Origin: Elusimicrobiota bacterium
GTDB lineage: Bacteria; Elusimicrobiota; Elusimicrobia; Elusimicrobiales; UBA9959
Reading direction: 5' to 3'
DNA length: 11,286 nucleotides
Assembly (NCBI GenBank): GCA_030637365.1
Contig: DAOWGR010000128.1
Coordinates: 1-11,286 of the forward strand
The notes under the pieces: generated by a model
Databases searched by the model: none
The model's input: only the letters and a program-made list of their open reading frames with translations
Told to the model about the DNA's origin: nothing
In this document: piece after piece, positions 1 to 7,464 of the stretch
Position numbering within the stretch: the stretch's first letter is position 1
How the letters are laid out: each line of letters begins with the position of its first letter
Position numbers and translations under genes: made by a program

Positions 1-636
1 AATTTTAACCTCAATACCCATTTCTTCAAGAATTTGCGATTCATCCGAATAATCCTTTTTTAAGTCAATCTTTTCAATAATATTTTTAATGATACTTCTT
101 TTATAGCATTGCGGCGTGTGAACAGCCGCGTAATCGGCTCTGTTAAGAGTCTCAACGACATTAAGCCCGTTAAACGATTTTTTTTTCACGGTGTCTTTTA
201 ACGGAACGACCGGAACCGAAGCTCCGTTTTTTTTAGCCGCGCTCACGCAGCGCGAAATCAAATCTCCGCTGACAAGAGGCCTTGCTCCGTCATGAACGGC
301 CACAATATCCGCATCCAAAGACACTTTTGAAAAACCGCTTATAAGAGATTTTATTCTTGTTTCTCCGGCTACGGCGATTTTTATCCCTTTCTTTTCCGTT
401 TCCTTTCCATAAAGGGCGATATTTTCAGGAGAGAGAACAAGAATTACTTCATCAAACAATCCCGTAAAAGCGTCCAATGTCCATTCTATCATGGGCTTTG
501 CGCATAATTTCATATACTGCTTGTCCGAGCCCATGCGCGTTCCCTTTCCGCCCGCGAGTATTATCGCGGCTCGCCCGCTTTTTACGGAATGTCCGTTTTT
601 CAATATGGAAGAATATTTTATTTTGTCTTCAGGCAT
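1..636 (-). CDS. ispD: 2-C-methyl-D-erythritol 4-phosphate cytidylyltransferase, 3' end cut by window edge
   Basis: IspD couples CTP and methylerythritol 4-phosphate to give CDP-methylerythritol, the third step of the MEP isoprenoid pathway, in the cytosol. I translated this frame by hand; 212 codons are visible with no stop, so about 15-25 C-terminal residues lie beyond position 1. Visible family marks are the nucleotide-binding loop LAGGKGTRMGSDKQY (about residues 27-41), VHDGARPLV (114-122), PLKDT (145-149) and HTPQ (173-176). The usual GGxxR motif is present as AGETR. I chose ATG at 634-636, which leaves about 20 residues before the first beta strand, longer than usual for IspD. A GTG at 649-651 overlaps the upstream stop as GTGA and is an alternative start. 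Neither start has a clear Shine-Dalgarno. It follows the yacL-like gene, as in Firmicutes. Family assignment is confident; the start is not. Confidence 0.93.
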   Translation of the reverse strand, partial: MPEDKIKYSSILKNGHSVKSGRAAIILAGGKGTRMGSDKQYMKLCAKPMIEWTLDAFTGLFDEVILVLSPENIALYGKETEKKGIKIAVAGETRIKSLISGFSKVSLDADIVAVHDGARPLVSGDLISRCVSAAKKNGASVPVVPLKDTVKKKSFNGLNVVETLNRADYAAVHTPQCYKRSIIKNIIEKIDLKKDYSDESQILEEMGIEVKI

Positions 637-647
637 AAACGCCGCGC

Positions 648-1643
648 TCACTTATTATTAAATTTTCCGTTTTTAACTCTTGTAAAAATTATGCGTCCTT
701 GCGAAGTCTGAAGTATGGATTGCACTATTACATTGACTTTCTTTCCTATATGTTGGCGGCCATCTTCAAGAACCACCATGGTTCCGTCATCAAGATAACC
801 GACTCCCTGATCTTTTTCTTTCCCCTCTTTCATTGTAAAAATAGACATATCTTCACCAGGCAAAACCACAGGCTTAAGAGAGGTGGACAAATCATTTATA
901 TTCAGCACAGGGACATTTTCAAGAGAGCCCAGTTTATTGATATTGAAATCAGCCGTTATCACGCTGCATCCGAGCTCTTTGGCTATTTTTATCAACTTTA
1001 AAGAGTTATCGTCTATATCATCCACTTCCCTGTCTATTATCTTGAAAGGAATATCCTTTGACTCTTGAAGTCTGGCTAAAATATCCAAACCCCTGCGCCC
1101 CTTGGCGCGCGATATGGAATCTCTGGAATCCGCGAGCATATGAAGCTCCTGAACGATGAATCTTGGAGTTATAATCGAGCCGGTAATAAATTTAGTCTCG
1201 CAAACATCCAATATTCTGCCGTCCACGATGGCCGATATTTCCAGAATTTTCATATTTTTGCCATACTTCTTTCCCAAAGAAAGTATATTTCTGTCCAAGT
1301 CATCAAGCTCCGGAAGCTTTTTAACGGCAATAATCATACCAAGCAAAGCGAGAGCGAATTTAATAACGATGGTATATTGATCCCAAATAATATTTAATGA
1401 TTCATTGGAAATCTGAAAGACGGTATAATCCATCAGCTTGGCCATTATCAAGCCTATTGCCGCTCCAACAATGCCTATCATAAGACTTAAAAGATTAATG
1501 TTTTCCAACATATACTCTATGCCGATTAAAGCGATGCCTATGCATAAACCAAAAAAAGCTCCCTTTATATCTTTGGATATTTGAAAATAAGTAATTATCG
1601 GTGTTCCAACAAGCGCGATTATCCTAAATACCCAAACTATCAT
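648..1643 (-). CDS. yacL: YacL-like membrane PIN/TRAM domain protein
   Basis: The 331-residue protein has the YacL layout: four hydrophobic segments (about 3-22, 28-46, 50-72, 91-109), a PIN nuclease-like domain (about 132-255) and a C-terminal TRAM domain (about 259-325). Candidate PIN metal-binding acids are D141 in IVDGRI, E166 in VQELH, D211/D212 and D232 in TADFN, so the nuclease centre looks intact. TRAM domains bind RNA, so a membrane-anchored RNase is the likely role; the true substrate is not known for this family. The ATG at 1641-1643 has a strong Shine-Dalgarno (GAGGAG, six bases upstream). It sits between radA and ispD, an arrangement shared with Bacillus and relatives, where disA normally precedes it. 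The stop overlaps a possible GTG start of ispD (GTGA), which suggests translational coupling. Confidence 0.9.
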   Translation of the reverse strand: MIVWVFRIIALVGTPIITYFQISKDIKGAFFGLCIGIALIGIEYMLENINLLSLMIGIVGAAIGLIMAKLMDYTVFQISNESLNIIWDQYTIVIKFALALLGMIIAVKKLPELDDLDRNILSLGKKYGKNMKILEISAIVDGRILDVCETKFITGSIITPRFIVQELHMLADSRDSISRAKGRRGLDILARLQESKDIPFKIIDREVDDIDDNSLKLIKIAKELGCSVITADFNINKLGSLENVPVLNINDLSTSLKPVVLPGEDMSIFTMKEGKEKDQGVGYLDDGTMVVLEDGRQHIGKKVNVIVQSILQTSQGRIIFTRVKNGKFNNK

Positions 1644-1649
1644 AATTTT

Positions 1650-1655
1650 CTCCTC
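1650..1655 (-). promoter_or_regulatory. Shine-Dalgarno of the yacL-like gene
   Basis: Sense-strand GAGGAG ends six bases before the ATG at 1643. It fixes that start and is one of only a few strong ribosome binding sites in this window. Confidence 0.75.
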
Positions 1656-1791
1656 TACAACTCAGGTTAATAATAAGTTAAAACTTTGGATTAAAAGCAA
1701 ATAAACTTTTACGCCTCAACATCTTATATTTAATCCTTTACAAGCTACTTCTTTTCTTTACTTCCTTTGCAACTACATGTGACTTGTGACA

Positions 1792-3168
1792 TTACGCTGT
1801 TATCGCCGAATACAACTGTTTTATATCACAAATTTCAACAACTTTGGAGGTCTTAAGCTTTAAATGGCCTTCCGGCATTTTTGGCGCGAATATTTTTTTA
1901 AAACCCGACCTGTCAGCCTCCAAAATTCTTTTATTAAGCATTGGAACATTTGAAACTTGCGCCAATATCCCAACCTCTCCGATAAAAATCCAATCGGATG
2001 AAAGAGGAATATCCTTAACCGAACTTATTACGGCGGCGCAAAAAGCAAGATCCAAAGCGGGATCTTTTATTTTTATCCCGCCCTGCAAACTTACAAAGAC
2101 ATCCTTATCGTCAAATTTAACAGCCAGTTTTTTTTCAATGGCGGCAATTAACACCTGCGCTTTATTCAAATCCATGCCCGTTACGATTCTGCGCGGATAA
2201 GGATAATATGTATGGCTGACAAGAGCCTGCAATTCAGCCATCATACAGCGCGAGCCCTCGGCGCTTACCGAAACGGCTCTCCCCACCGTGGACGAACCTA
2301 TATCTCCGCTCAATAAAATATCGCTCGCGGCTCCAACGGAAATAATTCCTTTCTCCGTCATTTCAAATATTCCTATTTCATCCGTAGAGCCGAATCTGTT
2401 TTTACTGGCTCTCAAAATCCTGTAAATATCCTTCTTCTCAATATCAAAATATAAAACGGTATCAACTATATGCTCTAAAATTTTAGGCCCGGCCAATCCG
2501 CCGTCTTTGGTGATATGACCTAAAATAAAAAGCGGTATGTTTTTGTTTTTACACGCTTTCAAAAGTTCCGCCGCACATTCGCGGACTTGCCCCACGCTGC
2601 CGGCTCCTCCTAAGAATTCAGGATGATAAATTGTTTGCACGGAATCAATTATAATCAATTTTGGATTCAGCTGATTAACGCTTTCCATTATCTTCTCAAG
2701 ATTTGTTTCCGATAATATATATATATCATCGGACTTTATGGACAATCTCTTGGCTCTCGCTGAAATCTGTCCGGGGGATTCCTCTCCCGAAACATAAAGC
2801 GCGGTGGATTTCTCAGGCGAAGAACTCCATGCTTTCGCCGCCATAAGCATCAGAGTGGATTTGCCTATTCCCGGAGGCCCCGCCAAAAGGACGACTTGCC
2901 CTTTTATTATTCCGCCGCCCAACACCCTGTCAAGCTCCGGAATATTGGTTAAAATATATTTTTCATTTAAAATTTCGGCATCGGAAAGCTTTAAAACTTT
3001 TGACGATAATTCCGTCATCGTTCTGTTTTTTATCGCAGCCTTGGAAACCACTTGCTCGGCTTCTTCCACAAATGAATTCCATTTACCGCACTCTTGGCAT
3101 TGCCCCGCCCACTTTGAAGAAGAATAGCCGCATTCCTGGCACTTATAAATTGTCTTAAATCTCACCAT
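1792..3168 (-). CDS. radA: DNA repair protein RadA (Sms)
   Basis: RadA is a RecA-like, DnaB-type ATPase that drives branch migration of recombination intermediates in the cytosol. From the chosen ATG the protein has 458 residues, close to the roughly 460 of E. coli RadA. In order: a four-cysteine zinc finger (C10, C13, C24, C27), Walker A GPPGIGKST (97-105), Walker B LIIIDS (171-176), the RadA-specific KNRFG motif (256-260), and a Lon-protease-like C-terminal domain (about 285-458). The open frame continues upstream to 3333, but that stretch overlaps mlaD by 77 bases and resembles nothing in RadA. Two internal ATGs remain, at 3184-3186 and 3166-3168. The second puts ten residues up to the first zinc cysteine, as in E. 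coli, so I prefer it. Neither has a convincing Shine-Dalgarno. The 88-base spacer after mlaD holds an 8-bp tandem repeat. Confidence 0.95.
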   Translation of the reverse strand: MVRFKTIYKCQECGYSSSKWAGQCQECGKWNSFVEEAEQVVSKAAIKNRTMTELSSKVLKLSDAEILNEKYILTNIPELDRVLGGGIIKGQVVLLAGPPGIGKSTLMLMAAKAWSSSPEKSTALYVSGEESPGQISARAKRLSIKSDDIYILSETNLEKIMESVNQLNPKLIIIDSVQTIYHPEFLGGAGSVGQVRECAAELLKACKNKNIPLFILGHITKDGGLAGPKILEHIVDTVLYFDIEKKDIYRILRASKNRFGSTDEIGIFEMTEKGIISVGAASDILLSGDIGSSTVGRAVSVSAEGSRCMMAELQALVSHTYYPYPRRIVTGMDLNKAQVLIAAIEKKLAVKFDDKDVFVSLQGGIKIKDPALDLAFCAAVISSVKDIPLSSDWIFIGEVGILAQVSNVPMLNKRILEADRSGFKKIFAPKMPEGHLKLKTSKVVEICDIKQLYSAITA

Positions 3169-3221
3169 ATATTTTTGCTTTGGCATAACAACAAAAAAAT
3201 TTTGGCACTCAAGAATTTGAC

Positions 3222-3253
3222 TCTGTTCCTTGTTGCCTAATTGCCTTGTTGCC
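3222..3253. repeat. 8-bp tandem repeat in the mlaD-radA spacer
   Basis: Four consecutive 8-base units are visible on the plus strand: TCTGTTCC, TTGTTGCC, TAATTGCC, TTGTTGCC. The first and third are degenerate; the second and fourth are identical. In the sense direction this is a run of GGCAACAA-like units beginning four bases after the mlaD stop codon, in the untranslated stretch before radA. No function can be assigned. Confidence 0.7.
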
Positions 3254-3256
3254 TGT

Positions 3257-4549
3257 TTATTTTGACACGGACGCGAGAGACGCGAATCCGAAAAGATACG
3301 CGATATCTTTATCTTCAAAAATGATGCTGGCATTATAATTCAATCTTTTTACTTCGGCCAAATCTTCCACACTTATTCCGGTTGAAATATATTTATTCAC
3401 TTCAAACTCCACACCAGCCGTATATATCGGCGAATTAAAAAGCCTGCCTTTGATGTATCTGTTCCTTGAAATATCGGAAGCTTCAAATAAAAAAATAAGA
3501 TTGTCCAAAGCCGAATTAAAATGAAAAGGGCTGTATTTTATGCCGGCTCCGCCCGCTCCGCTTAAAGCTCCGGCATAAAAATCAATATCATTAAACTCCC
3601 ATCCAAATTTAGCGTCAACCGTATTTCTCTTGGTATAATCCGTTCCTTGTTTGATATTCTTTGTATTTATAAGATTGGAAGCGCCAAGATAATAATATCT
3701 TCCGTCTCTCGGATATATTTTAACGCCCGCATTTACTTTGGAAGCCCGAATAAGAGGATCATATTTCGCGCCGAATTTAAAATAAGTTCTAAAACCGCCA
3801 ATCCTTCCCAAAGCGTCTTTGGCGGACGCTGTCGCGTCTTTAAGATTGGAAATGGCGCTGGTAACATTTTCCTTTATTGATTTGTCGCTCAGCAAAGCGC
3901 CTATGGCTCCGTCTCCTTTATCTATTTTAGCCATTATTCTATCGGCTTTCTCCATCATATCGTCAAGTCTTGCCGTCAAACTATCCATTCTTACCATTAT
4001 ATTTTCAGCGTGCGGCTTTGAATTGGCAACAATCTGATTGATATTGGCGGTAAGCTCTCTTAAATTGGAAAGCGAGCTGTTAAGATTCTTTCCCATGCTT
4101 TCGCCGTCAAAACCGCTTATTATTTTACGAACATCCTTTATGACCTCCGTAAGCGCTCTATCCAAAGGCAAACTGTCCTCGCCTTTTACGCGATCACCGT
4201 TTTTTATAATACCGGAGAAACGACTCCCCTGATCAATTTGAAGATATTTACTGCCAATCATGCTTGTGGAACCGATGGAAAATTTCGCGTCGCGATAAAT
4301 ATCAACTCCCTCAAAAACACTCACTTTGACAATAACAGCTTCATCTTTAATATATATCTTATTTATCTTGCCAATCTCAACGCCTGAAAGCTTAATTATG
4401 GATTTATCGGGAAGACCCGCCACATCCTTAAATTCAACAAACACGGAATAATGATTCTTAAAAGAATAATCACCCAAAAGAAAAATGGCTGTTCCAAAAA
4501 GAACCGTTCCTACAAGAACAAATATACCTGTTTTAGTTTCATTGCTCAT
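3257..4549 (-). CDS. mlaD: MlaD-type MCE protein with C-terminal predicted beta-barrel domain
   Basis: MCE proteins form rings that shuttle lipids between inner and outer membranes with an MlaFE ABC transporter. This one has 430 residues, far longer than E. coli MlaD (about 180). Parts seen: an inner-membrane anchor (about 8-27), one MCE domain (about 33-122, with VAGLPDKSIIKLSGVEIG and the SMIGSKYLQI strand), a long amphipathic helical stretch (about 130-248) with regularly spaced hydrophobics, and a C-terminal region (about 253-430) of alternating polar and hydrophobic strands rich in Tyr, Phe and Gly (FKFGAKYD, RYYYLGAS, DFYAGALSGAGG, FEDKDIAYLFGF). I infer an outer-membrane barrel, the design described for the MlaD of diderm Firmicutes such as Veillonella, where one chain bridges the envelope. 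The chain does not end in an aromatic residue as many barrels do. The start has AAGG seven bases upstream and follows mlaF after 108 bases. Confidence 0.9.
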   Translation of the reverse strand: MSNETKTGIFVLVGTVLFGTAIFLLGDYSFKNHYSVFVEFKDVAGLPDKSIIKLSGVEIGKINKIYIKDEAVIVKVSVFEGVDIYRDAKFSIGSTSMIGSKYLQIDQGSRFSGIIKNGDRVKGEDSLPLDRALTEVIKDVRKIISGFDGESMGKNLNSSLSNLRELTANINQIVANSKPHAENIMVRMDSLTARLDDMMEKADRIMAKIDKGDGAIGALLSDKSIKENVTSAISNLKDATASAKDALGRIGGFRTYFKFGAKYDPLIRASKVNAGVKIYPRDGRYYYLGASNLINTKNIKQGTDYTKRNTVDAKFGWEFNDIDFYAGALSGAGGAGIKYSPFHFNSALDNLIFLFEASDISRNRYIKGRLFNSPIYTAGVEFEVNKYISTGISVEDLAEVKRLNYNASIIFEDKDIAYLFGFASLASVSK

Positions 4550-4568
4550 TATATGACCTTAATCGTAT

Positions 4569-4597
4569 ATTATAGCTTAAAGTATATTATAAAGTAA
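4569..4597 (-). promoter_or_regulatory. candidate promoter of mlaD
   Basis: In the mlaF-mlaD spacer the sense strand carries a perfect TATAAT at 4569-4574, with TTACTT 17 bases upstream (4592-4597), a poor match to TTGACA. The box is part of a 10-base direct repeat, TATAATATAC, at 4565-4574 and 4582-4591, 17 bases apart, so there are two potential -10 elements. The expected mRNA start would lie about 15 bases before the mlaD ATG. The spacer is unusually long for mla genes, which fits a separate promoter, but AT-rich sequence yields such boxes by chance. Confidence 0.35.
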
Positions 4598-4657
4598 GAA
4601 GCTTTTCTCCGAGAAGATTGAAGGATTCACTCTAAACATTACTGTATGATAAAAAAT

Positions 4658-5431
4658 TCAGTTTTTCGGATATTTATAGTCCTTTTTATAATTATTTCCA
4701 TCAAGGACTGAATCATTAATAAAACTTTTAACGATGGAATTATCGGATTTTTTAAAATCGTCCGGAGTGCCCACAAAATCAAATTTACCGGAATGAAGCA
4801 TGGCTATCCTGTCGGAAACGGAAAAAGCCAGTTTAAGATCATGCGTAACCACAATGGAAGTGATATCAAGCTTTTTTTGCATATCAAGTATAAGACCGCT
4901 TATTGTTTCGGAAATCACAGGATCAAGGCCGGTTGTCGGCTCGTCATAAAGAATATACTTTGGCTCGGTCGCTATCACTCTCGCCAAAGACACTCGTTTT
5001 TTCATTCCGCCGGACAATTCCGATATTTCAAGCTCTTCAACATTATGAAGCCCCACAAGAGAAAGCTTCTCTTTCGCTATTCGCTCATATTTTGACGGAT
5101 CTATATCCGTTAAATATTTTAAACCGAAACAAATATTTTCCATAACATTAAGAGAATCAAATAATGCTCCGCCTTGAAACAAATAGCCGAATTTCCGGCG
5201 CGACTTCGCCAATTCAAATTCATTTAGGCCGTCTAAAATATTTTTTCCATCCACAATGATTTTGCCGCCGTCGGGTTCAACAAGCCTTACAAGACATTTT
5301 ATAAAAGTGCTTTTGCCGCAGCCGGAAGGCCCCATAACGCTAAACATCTCCCCGTCGGAGATGTCAATGCTGATATCATTGAGAACAATATTGTCTTTAT
5401 ATTTTTTCACCAAATTTCTGACTTCAATCAT
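4658..5431 (-). CDS. mlaF: MlaF-type ABC transporter ATP-binding protein
   Basis: The 257-residue ATPase powers the MlaE permease and so moves phospholipids to or from the MCE protein at the inner membrane. All nucleotide-binding motifs are intact: Walker A GPSGCGKST (34-42), Q-loop Q86 in YLFQGGALFDSL, signature LSGGM (139-143), Walker B YILYDEPT with catalytic E164, D-loop TGLDP (167-171) and switch histidine H197 in THD. The YLFQGGALFDSL stretch is characteristic of MlaF-like ATPases, and the partner genes confirm the subclass. The C-terminal tail (about 235-257) is lysine- and tyrosine-rich; in E. coli the tail contacts MlaB, but no mlaB gene is present here. Its ATG overlaps the mlaE stop as ATGA, so the two are probably translated in a coupled, roughly equal ratio. 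Confidence 0.95.
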   Translation of the reverse strand: MIEVRNLVKKYKDNIVLNDISIDISDGEMFSVMGPSGCGKSTFIKCLVRLVEPDGGKIIVDGKNILDGLNEFELAKSRRKFGYLFQGGALFDSLNVMENICFGLKYLTDIDPSKYERIAKEKLSLVGLHNVEELEISELSGGMKKRVSLARVIATEPKYILYDEPTTGLDPVISETISGLILDMQKKLDITSIVVTHDLKLAFSVSDRIAMLHSGKFDFVGTPDDFKKSDNSIVKSFINDSVLDGNNYKKDYKYPKN

Positions 5432-6216
5432 ATTATTCCCACCAGCACGAACGCCGCGCTTATAAAATAATCAAGAACCAAAACAAGAACCATGCTGGTT
5501 ACCACCGATTCGGTCGTGGCTTTTCTGACCCCCTCGGCTCCGCCCGAAATTTCAAGGCCTTTATAACAAGACACCGTCGCGATTATAAAAGCGAAAAACA
5601 AAGTTTTCAAAAAACCGTGCATGAAACTGGAAATTTCCATAAATGTGAACACATCATTCCAATAGACCGTGCTCGGAACTCCCAATTTAACAACGCTCAC
5701 TATAAATCCGCCCGATATGCCGACAAAATCCGCGAACACCGTTAAAATAGGAATTGTAATCATAAAGGCAATATATCTGGGAATAAGGAGATACCTTGTG
5801 GGATTAGTGCCCAAAGCGTGCAAAGCGTCAAGCTGCTCGGTAACTTTCATTGTGCCTATTTCCGCCGTTACCGCCGCGCCCGCTCTGCCGGCAACCACAA
5901 TGCAGGTAAGCACCGGAGCAAGCTCTTTTATTATGGAAAAGCCCACAATGGTTCCGATATACAAAGGCTCATTAAATAAATTCTTGGAACTGTACCCCGT
6001 CTGAAGAGCGAGAACCATGCCCGTAAAAAAATTGACAAGACACACAACGATGAGAGAATCAAAGCCTATTCTAACAGCTTGTTTCATTATCTCTTCATAT
6101 TCAAGACGGGATTTAAACAGCCAAACGGTAACGGATTTCAGCATATAGCTTACTTTCCCGATGGTATTAACCAACTGAATAAAATTATGGCCTAATCGGT
6201 GAGAAAAATATTTCAT
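5428..6216 (-). CDS. mlaE: MlaE-type lipid ABC transporter permease
   Basis: MlaE is the integral inner-membrane subunit of the MCE lipid transporter. From ATG at 6214-6216 the product has 262 residues, the family norm (about 260). It begins with an amphipathic interfacial helix region (about 1-45), followed by roughly five membrane segments. Family-typical stretches include FFTGMVLALQTGY, the conserved KELAPVLTCIVVAGRAGAAVTAEIG region with its EIGTM element, and VTEQLDALHALGTNP, which contacts the ATPase. A TTG seven codons upstream (6235-6237) keeps the frame open but is not needed; neither start has a Shine-Dalgarno. The gene begins the mlaE-mlaF-mlaD set and is preceded by the same repeat that precedes alr. 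No mlaA, mlaB or mlaC is visible in the window. Confidence 0.95.
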   Translation of the reverse strand: MKYFSHRLGHNFIQLVNTIGKVSYMLKSVTVWLFKSRLEYEEIMKQAVRIGFDSLIVVCLVNFFTGMVLALQTGYSSKNLFNEPLYIGTIVGFSIIKELAPVLTCIVVAGRAGAAVTAEIGTMKVTEQLDALHALGTNPTRYLLIPRYIAFMITIPILTVFADFVGISGGFIVSVVKLGVPSTVYWNDVFTFMEISSFMHGFLKTLFFAFIIATVSCYKGLEISGGAEGVRKATTESVVTSMVLVLVLDYFISAAFVLVGII

Positions 6217-6224
6217 AATAAATT

Positions 6225-6301
6225 GCAAAAACAACAAATACGAAAATATGTTGATAAGATGATATGTGAATAGAGAAATTCCCTTTTTCTTATCACCGTA
6301 T
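6225..6301. repeat. dispersed repeat, copy 1 (alr-mlaE spacer)
   Basis: This stretch fills most of the gap between alr and mlaE and ends eight bases before the mlaE ATG. Positions 6242-6267 are identical over 26 bases to 7482-7507 in the dnaB-alr gap. Including flanks, 6225-6267 and 7465-7507 agree at 39 of 43 positions by my alignment, and both copies continue to a shared ACCGTAT. A local stem is possible: GATATGTGAATA (6261-6272) pairs at 11 of 12 positions with TATTTACATATC (6299-6310). It could be a small non-autonomous element or a shared 5' leader. Confidence 0.75.
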
Positions 6302-6353
6302 TTACATATCTACGCCATTTCTCCTATTTCTTCTGACTTCTTGTTTTCGCTCC

Positions 6354-7463
6354 CTACTTCACATATACCCTGGGCACCCTGGCGCTGATAAGCGTAACAA
6401 TTTCATACGACGAGGTTTCGGCTTTTTGAGCCAATTCGCCGACGCTTATTTTTTCCGCTCCCTGTTCGCCTATGATCACCGCTTCGTCTCCTATTAAAAC
6501 ATTTTCAATATCGGAAACATCAACCATTATCATGTCCATGGTAACGGCTCCCAAAACCAAGCATCTTTTACCCTTTATCAGAACATGGCCTTTGTTTGAA
6601 TGTTTTCTACAATATCCGTCGGCATAGCCTATGGGAAGAGTCGCTATTTTCATCGCCCCGGAACATCTAAAAGTTTTATTATAACTGATAAACGATCCTT
6701 CCCGCACATTTTTAATAAACACTATTCTTGTTTTAAGAGATAATACGGGCTCAAAACCATCCATAAGGCCATAACAGGCAAAACCCGTTCTTATCATATC
6801 AAATCTGCTTGAAGGAATATTTACCGCGGCATAAGAATTAGCGGCGTGCCTAATGACATTTTCAAGCTTATATCGCGCAAATTCCTTAAGCGTTTCATTA
6901 AAATATAAAAGCTGAAGATTGGTAAAATCTCTATCCGTATCGCTGCTTGAAAGATGCGTGTACACGCCGCCGACAAAAACGCTTGAAGATGAAAGCAGCT
7001 CTTTAAGAATTTTAACCGCCGACGGCCTCCTCGCTCCGATTCGCCCCATGCCCGTTTCAAGCTTAATATGGCATATGGCTTTTTTTCCCAAACTTTTTGA
7101 AGCCTTCACAATCTGAACAGCCGCCTCCGTACTTGAAATGGTTACAGTTAAATCATGATTTATCGCCTCAATAAAACTTTCAAAAGGAAACAAGCTCCCC
7201 AATATCAGAATAGGCGAAGTTATCCCGGCTTTCCTTAAAGCAATACCTTCTTCAACACAAGAAACGCCATAACCCCACGCGATTTTTTCAGCTTGAACAA
7301 AACGCGCCACTTCCGGCGCGCCATGCCCATAAGCGTCAGCCTTAACAACCAAAAGCAATTTGCTTTGAGGGCCGATTATTTTTTTGATTTTTAATATATT
7401 GTTTTTCAGCGCGGAAAGATTTATTTGCGCCCATGTGGGTCTTAGGATTTTTGTATCAGCCAT
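6354..7463 (-). CDS. alr: alanine racemase
   Basis: Alr interconverts L- and D-alanine with pyridoxal phosphate in the cytosol, supplying D-Ala for peptidoglycan. The 369-residue length is typical. Visible family marks: the PLP lysine K41 in VVKADAYGHG, the barrel domain with HIKLETGMGRIG (132-143) and GGVYTHLSSSD (165-175), the second catalytic residue Y261 in ISYNKTF, IGYADGY (278-284) and the TMDMIMVD segment (308-315) of the C-terminal beta domain. The common ADGYPR appears here as ADGYCR, a mild change. All catalytic residues look present. The ATG at 7461-7463 has no Shine-Dalgarno; a repeat shared with mlaE ends one base upstream. Alr is often near dnaB-type clusters, so its place is unremarkable, but it is flanked by direct repeats. 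Confidence 0.97.
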   Translation of the reverse strand: MADTKILRPTWAQINLSALKNNILKIKKIIGPQSKLLLVVKADAYGHGAPEVARFVQAEKIAWGYGVSCVEEGIALRKAGITSPILILGSLFPFESFIEAINHDLTVTISSTEAAVQIVKASKSLGKKAICHIKLETGMGRIGARRPSAVKILKELLSSSSVFVGGVYTHLSSSDTDRDFTNLQLLYFNETLKEFARYKLENVIRHAANSYAAVNIPSSRFDMIRTGFACYGLMDGFEPVLSLKTRIVFIKNVREGSFISYNKTFRCSGAMKIATLPIGYADGYCRKHSNKGHVLIKGKRCLVLGAVTMDMIMVDVSDIENVLIGDEAVIIGEQGAEKISVGELAQKAETSSYEIVTLISARVPRVYVK

Positions 7464-7464
7464 A

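Noticed and set aside
178..234. Runs of nine and eight Ts inside ispD as a programmed frameshift site
   Set aside because: The reading frame is intact across both runs and they simply encode Lys and Lys-Asn codons; nothing suggests frameshifting.
883..1397. Several plus-strand open frames antisense to the yacL-like gene
   Set aside because: They are shadows of a well-supported gene, mutually overlapping and without domains or start signals.
3169..3333. 55-residue N-terminal extension of radA
   Set aside because: It overlaps the 3' end of mlaD, crosses the tandem repeat and does not resemble RadA; the zinc finger follows the internal ATG at the normal distance.
4602..4616. CTTTTCTCCGAGAAG as a terminator after mlaF
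   Set aside because: The stem is short with almost no loop, and no U-run follows in the sense direction.
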